In this document: in pieces, positions 1-5,506 of the stretch
Layout: each line of letters starts with the position of its first letter
How positions within the stretch are numbered: position 1 is the first letter of the stretch
Notes under the pieces: model-generated
The model's input: only the letters and a program-made list of their open reading frames with translations
What the model was told of the DNA's origin: nothing
Database searches by the model: none
Assembly (NCBI GenBank): GCA_044375105.1
Contig: JBILNK010000205.1
Location: 1 to 7,102 of the forward strand
Source: JBIKLM01 sp044375105
GTDB taxonomy: Bacteria; Planctomycetota; UBA1135; GCA-002686595
DNA length: 7,102 nt
Reading direction: 5' to 3'
Translations under genes and position numbers: made by a program

Positions 1-588
1 ACCGAGCTCCTGGACCGAAGCCGCGAGCGGGGCTGGCTGCAGAGCGCCGTGGCCAGCCGCTGGATCGAAGCGCGCTTCAACCGGGGTCTGGCGCGCCTGC
101 AGGCCCTGCGCGAAGAGCGCGTGCAGCTGGAGCTCGGCCGCGAAAAGGGCGGTCCCGTGCCCGAGCGCGACGGCCCGCCCTTCGACGCGACCCCCGCGGC
201 CCTGATCGAAACCGCCCTCGGGGCCTGGGAGCAGGGCTCCCTGGCCATGCAGGCCCTGTGCAGTTTTCACGGCATCCGCTACCTGCACGCGCTCCAGCCG
301 ACCCTGCACGACCCCGGGGCCAAGCCGATGCACGAGCGCGAGCGCGCCATCCCCCTGCCGCCCCAGGCCTGGCTCGAGGGCGTGCGCCTCGGCTATCCGC
401 GGCTGCGCGAGCGCGGCCCCGCGCTTCGCCAGCGCGGGGTGCGCCTGGTGGACGCCACGGGGCTGTTCTCCGCCGAGCCGGCGGAGCGCTACTACGATCC
501 CTGCCACCTCAACGGCGAGGGCATCCGCGACCTGGCGGAGCACCTGACCGGGCCTCTGGTGGAGGTCTGTTTCGGAACGCAGCGCTAG
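1..588 (+). CDS. SGNH/GDSL-like hydrolase, C-terminal part (5' truncated by window edge)
   Basis: The frame is open from the first base of the window to a TAG stop at 586-588, giving 195 visible codons. A GTG at 49 is in frame, but the coding frame runs through it, so the true start probably lies upstream. Near the C-terminus the sequence YYDPCHLNGEG (Asp at 496-498, His at 505-507) matches block V of SGNH hydrolases, where an Asp-x-x-His supplies two members of the catalytic triad. Before it lies a stretch typical of these proteins (HGIRYLHALQPTLHDPG), followed by a GVRLVDATGLF segment. The block I GDS(L) nucleophile motif is not visible and should be upstream. Such enzymes cleave esters, often acyl or acetyl groups on glycans or lipids; the substrate cannot be read here. 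The family call is moderately sure. The gene converges on the RluA-family gene. Confidence 0.72.
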   Translation, partial: TELLDRSRERGWLQSAVASRWIEARFNRGLARLQALREERVQLELGREKGGPVPERDGPPFDATPAALIETALGAWEQGSLAMQALCSFHGIRYLHALQPTLHDPGAKPMHERERAIPLPPQAWLEGVRLGYPRLRERGPALRQRGVRLVDATGLFSAEPAERYYDPCHLNGEGIRDLAEHLTGPLVEVCFGTQR

Positions 589-621
589 CCGCGTGCCGCG
601 CGTGCGTCCGCGCGGGACGGC

Positions 622-642
622 CGCCCGAGGCAGGCTCGGGCG
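622..642. terminator. Hairpin downstream of the SGNH hydrolase gene (possible terminator)
   Basis: A perfect 8-bp stem (CGCCCGAG at 622-629 with CTCGGGCG at 635-642) encloses a 5-nt loop and lies 34 nt after the hydrolase stop codon. No T-run follows, so it is not a classical intrinsic terminator. In very GC-rich bacteria such U-less hairpins can still mark transcript ends. Position supports the call; function is inferred. Confidence 0.35.
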
Positions 643-701
643 CGTGCCGCGGCGCATGCGCGGTCCGCGGGCGCGCCTGAGGCAACCCAGCGCCGCCGTG
701 C

Positions 702-761
702 GCGCTGAAGGGGGCGCCGGCCGCGAGCATCGGACACGCCGAGGCAGCGCCCCCTCAGCGC
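702..761. repeat. Long imperfect inverted repeat spanning the RluA-family stop codon
   Basis: The left arm at 702-717 and the right arm at 747-761 pair over 15 bp, with only A708 bulged out; the loop is 29 nt. The right arm contains the stop codon of the minus-strand pseudouridine synthase (755-757). The structure sits between two convergent genes and could end transcription from either side or protect 3' ends. No T-run follows on either strand. It could also be a remnant of a small dispersed palindromic element, which this window alone cannot test. Confidence 0.5.
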
Positions 762-1486
762 CCCCGCTCGCCGCCCGCGGGACCGCCGCCGGCCAGGAGC
801 TCGGCCCACCAGGGGGTCGCCGGGGGCGGCGTGGACAGCTCGAGGGCCTGGCGCTGGGTCGGGTGCTCGAAAGAAAGCCGCTCGGCGTGCAAAGCGATCG
901 AGCGGTCCGGCAAGGCCTTCGCGGCGCCGTACTTGAGGTCGCCCAGCAGCGGCGCGCCGAGGCTCGCGCACAGCACGCGCAGCTGGTGCGGGCGCCCGGT
1001 CAGGGGCTCGAGTTCGAAGGCCAGGGTCCCGCTCGGCAGCGCGCGCGCGGTCAGGCGTGTGCGGGCCTCCAGGGCGCCGGCGCGGGGACCCGCCAGCACG
1101 CGCACGCGCCGCGCGGCTTCGTCCTTCTGCAGCCATTGGGCGTGCTCGCCGGCGCGCGGCAAGGGGCCGGGCTGGCCCAGGGCCAGGTAGCGCTTCGAGA
1201 CCCCATGGGCGCGCCACTGGGCCGAGAGGCGCGCCGCGGCCTTGGAGGTGCGCGCGAACAGGACCAGACCGGACACCGGCCGGTCGAGGCGATGCACGAC
1301 CCCCAGGAAGACCTCGCCGGGCTTGTGGTAGCGGCGCTTGAGATAGCCCTTGGCCAGCTCGAACAAGCTCGCATCCCCGCTCTCGTCGGGCACCACCGGC
1401 AGACCGGCGGGTTTGTACAGGGCCAGCAGGTGATTGTCCTCGAACAGGACCTCTAGGTCCGCTTCGCCGCGCTCTGCCGGGCTCAT
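755..1486 (-). CDS. RluA-family pseudouridine synthase
   Basis: A 243-residue protein that should isomerise specific uridines to pseudouridine in rRNA or tRNA. The signature HRLDRPVSG lies at residues 65-73, with D68 as the expected catalytic aspartate. A KPAGLPVVP motif is at 25-33, and the C-terminal GRPHQLRVLCASLGAPLLGD segment (164-183) is typical of the family. There is no S4 RNA-binding domain, so it is a single-domain enzyme closer in build to E. coli RluA (about 219 residues) than to RluC or RluD. The target base cannot be read from sequence. The reading frame stays open upstream through the methyltransferase gene, but the ATG at 1486-1484 is chosen because family similarity starts just after it and it overlaps the upstream stop as ATGA. 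No Shine-Dalgarno is visible before it, which fits coupling to the preceding gene. Confidence 0.93.
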   Translation of the reverse strand: MSPAERGEADLEVLFEDNHLLALYKPAGLPVVPDESGDASLFELAKGYLKRRYHKPGEVFLGVVHRLDRPVSGLVLFARTSKAAARLSAQWRAHGVSKRYLALGQPGPLPRAGEHAQWLQKDEAARRVRVLAGPRAGALEARTRLTARALPSGTLAFELEPLTGRPHQLRVLCASLGAPLLGDLKYGAAKALPDRSIALHAERLSFEHPTQRQALELSTPPPATPWWAELLAGGGPAGGERGR

Positions 1487-2391
1487 GGGCGCGGGGCCAG
1501 GTCCAGGTCGAGACCGCGGGCGTAGCGGGCGCAGAAGCCGGCCGGCAAGAGCCGCCGTCCGTCGCCTTCGCGCAGGGCCAGCTCGCCGACCGCAACCTGG
1601 CCCGCCGGCCAGCCGGAGAGCAGGTTGGCGAAGGCCAGGGGCGAATAGCCCACCGCGTAGGTCGAGAGGATCAGCAGGCCGCGCTCGGCCAGCAGGCGCT
1701 CGCACAGCTCGAGCAGGGGCGCCAGGCCCTCCTCGAGCTGCCACTTCTGGCCTTTGGGACCGCGGCCGTAATGGGGCGGATCGAGCAGCACGAATTGGTA
1801 GCGCTCGCCGCGCCGCACGGCGCGCTGGCAGAAGTCGAGGGCGTCCTCCAGGACCGGCACCACGCGGCCCTCCGGCAGCCCGTTGAGGGCCGCGTTGTCG
1901 AGGGCCCACTTGAGCGCCGCCCGCGAGGCATCCACGTGGCGCACCCGCGCCCCCGCGCGGGCCGCGATCACCGAAGCGGCCCCGCTGTAGCCGAACAGGT
2001 TGAGGCCCTGGGGCTCGGGCAGGCGCTGGCAGAGCTCCTCGAGCAGCAGCCAATTGCCCTGCTGCTCCGGGAACAGCCCGAGGTGCTTGAAGGGCGTGGG
2101 CCGGATCAGGAAGCGCGCCGCGCCGAAGGCCACGCTCCAGCTCGGCTCCGGGCCGCGCAGGGCGGGCGGGGCCGCGGGGCCCGCCCGCCAGCGCCCGCCG
2201 CGATCGCTCTCGCGCTCGAAGCGGAGGTCGGCGTGCTTCCAGCGCTCGGACGGCAACCGCGGGCGCCAGAGCGCTTGGGGATCGGGCCGCACCAGGCTGT
2301 GGGCCCCGAAGCGCTCGAACTTCTCGCCGCCGCCCGAATCGAACAGCTCGTAGTCCGCCCAGGGCGGCGCGACGAAGACCGCGGGCCACAT
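1483..2391 (-). CDS. Class I SAM-dependent methyltransferase, RlmI/RlmK-like (COG1092 type)
   Basis: A 302-residue predicted nucleic-acid methyltransferase. The N-terminal YELFDSGGGEKFERFG (residues 14-29) and PFKHLGLFPEQQ (100-111) segments resemble the PF10672 methyltransferase family. The SAM-binding motif I is NLFGYSGAAS (131-140), with acidic D154 at the end of strand 2. The LLDPPHYGRG motif (202-211) is the D-P-P-x motif IV used by RlmI/RlmK-like RNA methyltransferases. The N-terminal PUA domain of E. coli RlmI is absent. The product is probably methylated rRNA, but the exact position is unknown. The stop overlaps the next start as ATGA, so the two RNA-modification genes form an operon. 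The start codon is almost on top of a predicted transcription start (see 2392-2405), so translation is probably leaderless. Confidence 0.88.
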   Translation of the reverse strand: MWPAVFVAPPWADYELFDSGGGEKFERFGAHSLVRPDPQALWRPRLPSERWKHADLRFERESDRGGRWRAGPAAPPALRGPEPSWSVAFGAARFLIRPTPFKHLGLFPEQQGNWLLLEELCQRLPEPQGLNLFGYSGAASVIAARAGARVRHVDASRAALKWALDNAALNGLPEGRVVPVLEDALDFCQRAVRRGERYQFVLLDPPHYGRGPKGQKWQLEEGLAPLLELCERLLAERGLLILSTYAVGYSPLAFANLLSGWPAGQVAVGELALREGDGRRLLPAGFCARYARGLDLDLAPRP

Positions 2392-2405
2392 GCGCGCGGA
2401 GTGTA
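2392..2405 (-). promoter_or_regulatory. Putative promoter of the methyltransferase operon, near-leaderless
   Basis: Read on the minus strand, a TACACT hexamer (2405-2400) fits the TAnnnT -10 pattern and is followed by only 8 nt (CCGCGCGC) before the methyltransferase ATG at 2391. The predicted transcription start falls at or within about two bases of the start codon, leaving no room for a Shine-Dalgarno. No recognisable -35 hexamer is visible. Confidence 0.45.
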
Positions 2406-2425
2406 GCCAGCAGCCCGGCTACACT
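2400..2425. promoter_or_regulatory. 26-bp palindrome in the divergent intergenic region (shared promoter or operator)
   Basis: AGTGTAGCC at 2400-2408 and GGCTACACT at 2417-2425 are perfect 9-bp inverted repeats separated by 8 bp. Each arm carries a TACACT box pointing outward towards one of two divergent genes. The symmetry could also form a binding site for a dimeric regulator, or could arise only because two similar promoters face apart. The two predicted start codons are just 40 bp apart. Confidence 0.55.
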
Positions 2426-2431
2426 GCGCCG
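2420..2431 (+). promoter_or_regulatory. Putative promoter of mqnA, leaderless
   Basis: TACACT (2420-2425) fits the -10 pattern and is separated from the GTG at 2432 by exactly 6 nt (GCGCCG). With the usual -10 to +1 distance, transcription would start on the G of the start codon. No good -35 match is seen about 17 bp upstream. This spacing is also the main reason for choosing GTG 2432 over ATG 2390 for mqnA. Confidence 0.5.
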
Positions 2432-3268
2432 GTGACCCCCGCCGCCCCGGCCCTCAGGATCGGCTCCGTGCCCTACCTGGTGGGCCGCCCGCTCGATCTG
2501 GGCCTCGAGTCGGCGCCGGGGGTCGAGTATTCACGGCGCCTGCCGAGCGAACTGGTCGAGGGGCTGCGGCGCGGGGAGCTGGACGTGGCCCTGGTCAGCT
2601 CGATCGAGCTGTTCCGGCGGCCGGGCTACGCCACCCTGGCGGGCCCCTCTGTCGCCGGCCGCGGTTTCGTGGGCTCGGTGCAGCTGTTCCTGCGCCGGCC
2701 CCTGGCGGAGACGCGCCGGGTGGCCCTCGATCCGGCCAGCCGCACCTCGGCGGCCCTGGTGCGCGGGCTGCTCTCCCTCAAGGGCGGGCCGCGGCCCGAG
2801 TTCCTGGAGCTGCCCCCCGGCCAGGACCCGCGCGCCGCCGGCGATGCCTGGCTGCGCATCGGGGACCGGGCGCTGCTCGAGTCCGCCGAATTGGCGGCCG
2901 AGACCGAGGCGGCCTGCTCGGCCAGCGGGCCCGCTTGGAACCCTTCCGCGGAGTGGTGCGCCGCGACCGGGCTGCCCTTCGTGTTCGCCTGCTGGATCGC
3001 CCGGCCCGGCGTGCGTCTGGAGCAGCACCGCGAGCTGTTCGAGGCCGCCGCGGAGCGCGGGCGCGCGAGCCTGGGCCCGCTGGCGGAATCGGGCGCTCGG
3101 GCCCTAGGCCTGCCCGTCGCCCGGCTCGTACGCTACCTGACCCAGGAGTGCTGCTACGCCCTGGAGCCCGGCGAACAGGCCGCTTCCCTGGCCCGCTTCC
3201 GCGACCTGGTGGCCGCCGAAGCCGGCGCGGACCCGAGCCTGTGGCCGCTGGGCTTGCCCCGCCCATGA
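2432..3268 (+). CDS. mqnA: Chorismate dehydratase, menaquinone biosynthesis (futalosine pathway)
   Basis: A 278-residue protein expected to dehydrate chorismate to 3-[(1-carboxyvinyl)oxy]benzoate, the first committed step of the futalosine route to menaquinone. From GTG 2432 the family start RIGSVPYLVGRPL is at residues 9-21, followed by GELDVALVSSIEL (48-60), LDPASRTSAAL (99-109), the IGDRALL motif (143-149) and EWCAATGLPFVFACWIARP (174-192). All fit the MqnA periplasmic-binding-protein-like fold (PF02621). The usual Tyr-Leu-Asn near the N-terminus reads Tyr-Leu-Val here. An alternative ATG at 2390 would add 14 residues encoded by the promoter palindrome and would overlap the opposite gene's start codon, so it is disfavoured. 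No other mqn gene is in the window. The stop overlaps the next start as ATGA. Confidence 0.9.
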   Translation: MTPAAPALRIGSVPYLVGRPLDLGLESAPGVEYSRRLPSELVEGLRRGELDVALVSSIELFRRPGYATLAGPSVAGRGFVGSVQLFLRRPLAETRRVALDPASRTSAALVRGLLSLKGGPRPEFLELPPGQDPRAAGDAWLRIGDRALLESAELAAETEAACSASGPAWNPSAEWCAATGLPFVFACWIARPGVRLEQHRELFEAAAERGRASLGPLAESGARALGLPVARLVRYLTQECCYALEPGEQAASLARFRDLVAAEAGADPSLWPLGLPRP

Positions 3269-3450
3269 GCCCCCGGATCCTCGAACTCGAGCGCTGCCCG
3301 CACTGCCAAGGAGCTCTGCCCCGCCCGACGCCGCGGGTCTGCCCGCACTGCGCCGGCTCCCTGCAGCAGCGTTACCTGCGCCTGGGTTGCATCTCCAGCA
3401 AGCCGCTGCTGCTGGCCCTGGCCTTCGGTCTGTGGCGGCTCCTGTCCTGA
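3265..3450 (+). CDS. Small zinc-ribbon protein with hydrophobic C-terminal tail
   Basis: A 61-residue protein starting at an ATG that overlaps the mqnA stop (ATGA at 3265-3268), so it is probably translationally coupled. Two CPHC knuckles at residues 11-14 and 26-29 could bind one zinc ion with four cysteines. Residues 47-60 (PLLLALAFGLWRLL) are strongly hydrophobic and could be a short C-terminal membrane anchor or amphipathic helix. I do not recognise a named family. Zinc ribbons of this size may bind nucleic acid or a protein partner, and nothing here decides which. The tight overlap suggests co-expression with mqnA, but a shared function is not shown. The paired CPHC motifs and the overlap argue that the frame is real. 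Confidence 0.72.
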   Translation: MSPRILELERCPHCQGALPRPTPRVCPHCAGSLQQRYLRLGCISSKPLLLALAFGLWRLLS

Positions 3451-3556
3451 TCGAGCCGCGCCAGCGCGCACACCCGCCTGTCCCGCCGCCAGCGGATCGA
3501 GCGGTCCTCCTGTTGCACCGGGGACCGGCGATGCATGGAATCAGCGCTGCACCCCC

Positions 3557-5431
3557 GTGGAACCCTTCGCCGTGGAAGCCGAGCCGCACAACAGCCCGAC
3601 CCTCTTCGATGGCCTCGAATCCGAGGCCAACGCACCGGCCCGAGCCCGCCGCCCCAAGCGCGCGGCCGCGGCCCCCGCCGCGGCTAGCCCGGTGCATCCC
3701 GCGGCGGCGGCCGCGCCGGAGGCGCCCGTCGCCGAGCCGGCGCGCCCGCGCAAGTCCGCCGGCAAAGAGGCGCCCCCGGGAGCGCCGCGCCGCCAGGTTT
3801 CGGCGGAAGAGCTGGCCGAGCGCCAGCGCGAGATCTCCGTGGCGGAGTTCTTCACCAAGAACCGCCACCTGCTCGGCTTCGATTCGCCGCTCAAGGCCCT
3901 GCTGACCGCGGTCAAGGAGGCCGTGGACAACTCCCTCGACGCCTGCGAGGAGGCCGGCATCCTGCCGGAGGTCCACGTGGAGATCCACCCCACCGACCAG
4001 GAGAACCGCTTCCGCATGGCGGTCGAGGACAACGGCCCCGGCATCGTGCGCGAGCAGGTCGGCAAGGTCTTCGGCAAGCTGCTCTACGGCTCCAAATTCC
4101 ACAAGCTCAGCCAGACCCGCGGCCAGCAGGGCATCGGCATCGCCGCGGCCGGCATGTACGGCCAGCTGACCACCGGCAAGCCGGTGCGCATCGTCAGCAA
4201 GCCCGGCGCCCGCAAGCCGGCCCGCGAGTACCTGCTCTCGATCGACACGGCCAAGAACAAGCCGGAGATCCACCAGGACAACGAGATCGAGTGGAACCGC
4301 TCCCACGGCACGCGGGTCGAGATCGAGATGGAGGCCAAGTACCAAAAGGGCCTGCGCTCGGTCGACATGTACCTCAAGCAGACCGCCATCGCCAACCCGC
4401 ACCTGACGCTCGGCTATCAGGACCCGGGCGGCGAAAAGGTGCTCTACGAGCGGCGCTCGAAGGAGCTGCCCAAGGAGACCATCGAGATCAAGCCCCACCC
4501 CCACGGCGTCGAGCTGGGCCGGCTGATCGCGATGCTGAAGGACACGCCGTCGCGCTCCCTGGGCGGCTTCCTGCAGGAGGAATTCTCGCGCGTCGGTCCC
4601 AAGGTCGCCGACGAGATCTGCACCAAAGCCGGCAAGGGCCTGTCGGTCAAGTCCTACCCGAGCCGCATCGCCCGCGAGGAGGCCAGCGCCCTGCACGCCG
4701 CCATCCAGGCCACGCGCATCTCGGCGCCGTCGACCGACTGCATCGCGCCGATCGGCGAGGACCTCTTGCGCGTGGGCCTCGAGAAGGAGATCGAGGCCGA
4801 CTTCTACGTGACCGCCACGCGGCCCCCGGCGGTCTATCGCGGCAACCCCTTCCAGATCGAGGTCGGCATCGCCTACGGCAAGCCGGGCGGCGTGGGCCTC
4901 GAGGTCGACGACGACGGCCGCATCAAGAAGCGCGGCAAAGCCGCCGAAGCCACCGAAGACCTGGTGGCCGACGCGGACGAGCCGGTGCGCGTGCTGCGCT
5001 TCGCCAACCGCGTGCCGCTCCTGCACCAGCAATCGGCCTGCGCGGTGACCAAGGCCGTGATTGGCACCAACTGGAAGTCCTACGGCCTGTCCCAGCCCAA
5101 GGGCGCCCTGCCGATCGGCCCCATGGCGGTCTTGGTGCACATCGCCTCCGTGTGGGTGCCCTTCACTTCGGAATCCAAGGAGGCCATCGCTTCCTATCCC
5201 GAGATCCTGAAGGAGATCAAGCTGGGCCTGCAGGAGTGCGGCCGCAAGCTCGGCACCTACATCCGCAAGGGCAAGCGCCTCAAGGCCGAGTTCAACAAGC
5301 GCGCCTTCATCGAAAAGTACATCCCCCACATCGGCATTGCCTTGCAGCAGATCCTCGAGCTGTCCGATGGCCAGCGCGACGAGACCGTGCAGACCCTGGA
5401 GACCGTGCTCCACAAGAGCCGCAAGTTCTGA
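3557..5431 (+). CDS. top6B: DNA topoisomerase VI subunit B (ATPase subunit)
   Basis: A 624-residue ATPase subunit of type IIB topoisomerase; ATP binding dimerises it and drives strand passage with Top6A. Residues 1-84 are a low-complexity Ala/Pro/Arg/Lys-rich extension. A GHKL (Bergerat) fold follows: N-box EAVDNSLDA (121-129, with E121 as likely general base and N125 for Mg), DNGPGI (158-163), and the glycine-rich lid RGQQGIGIAAAGM (188-200). The helix-two-turn-helix region is about 316-390 (LGGFLQEEF ... KVADEI). The transducer domain carries WKSYGLSQPKG (506-516), where K515 is the probable switch lysine contacting the ATP gamma-phosphate. A helical stalk ends near 615. The S. shibatae homologue is about 530 residues, so the excess is mostly the N-terminal extension. 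GTG 3557 is the only plausible start found between the previous gene and the conserved domain; no Shine-Dalgarno precedes it. The H2TH domain argues against topoisomerase VIII. Confidence 0.95.
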   Translation: MEPFAVEAEPHNSPTLFDGLESEANAPARARRPKRAAAAPAAASPVHPAAAAAPEAPVAEPARPRKSAGKEAPPGAPRRQVSAEELAERQREISVAEFFTKNRHLLGFDSPLKALLTAVKEAVDNSLDACEEAGILPEVHVEIHPTDQENRFRMAVEDNGPGIVREQVGKVFGKLLYGSKFHKLSQTRGQQGIGIAAAGMYGQLTTGKPVRIVSKPGARKPAREYLLSIDTAKNKPEIHQDNEIEWNRSHGTRVEIEMEAKYQKGLRSVDMYLKQTAIANPHLTLGYQDPGGEKVLYERRSKELPKETIEIKPHPHGVELGRLIAMLKDTPSRSLGGFLQEEFSRVGPKVADEICTKAGKGLSVKSYPSRIAREEASALHAAIQATRISAPSTDCIAPIGEDLLRVGLEKEIEADFYVTATRPPAVYRGNPFQIEVGIAYGKPGGVGLEVDDDGRIKKRGKAAEATEDLVADADEPVRVLRFANRVPLLHQQSACAVTKAVIGTNWKSYGLSQPKGALPIGPMAVLVHIASVWVPFTSESKEAIASYPEILKEIKLGLQECGRKLGTYIRKGKRLKAEFNKRAFIEKYIPHIGIALQQILELSDGQRDETVQTLETVLHKSRKF

Positions 5432-5500
5432 CCCCGCGCCCCGAGGTTCTGACCCCGCGCCCCGAGATCCTGACCCCGCGCCCCGAGATTCTGACCCCGC
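5425..5500 (+). repeat. 21-bp tandem repeat between top6B and top6A (three full copies plus a partial fourth)
   Basis: Copies lie at 5425-5445, 5446-5466 and 5467-5487, with a partial copy at 5488-5500. All share the core CTGACCCCGC, and the three full copies continue through GCCCCGAG. The first copy includes the last codon (TTC) and TGA stop of top6B. Because the period is 21 nt, each copy repeats a TGA in the same frame, at 5429, 5450, 5471 and 5492. The partial copy runs into a C-tract that ends directly at the top6A ATG. Copies differ only at the first few bases (GTTC, GTTC, ATCC, ATTC). The repeat fills nearly the whole 75-bp spacer between the genes. Confidence 0.93.
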
Positions 5501-5506
5501 CCCCCC

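Noticed and set aside
585..1595. 336-codon minus-strand open frame and the overlapping 593-1456 plus-strand frame
   Set aside because: Both are composition shadows of the RluA-family gene, with no recognisable motifs.
1487..2389. Upstream extension of the RluA-family frame into a 544-residue protein
   Set aside because: The extension overlaps the methyltransferase gene in another frame, has no family similarity, and the ATGA-overlapping ATG gives a normal-length enzyme.
2390..2431. ATG at 2390 as the mqnA start
   Set aside because: It would translate the promoter palindrome, overlap the opposite gene's start codon and add 14 non-conserved residues; GTG 2432 has ideal spacing from a -10-like box.
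3513..3541. Promoter for top6B with TTGCAC and TGGAAT at 17-bp spacing
   Set aside because: Each hexamer matches the consensus poorly (three and four of six), and the genes may be co-transcribed from mqnA; not strong enough to annotate.
5429..5494. TGA recoding (as Trp, Gly or selenocysteine) across the repeat
   Set aside because: Several genes in the window end normally in TGA and use TGG for Trp; no selenocysteine-type context is evident. Occasional readthrough remains untested but is not assumed.
5425..5500. CRISPR array
   Set aside because: The 21-bp units are directly abutting with no unique spacers.
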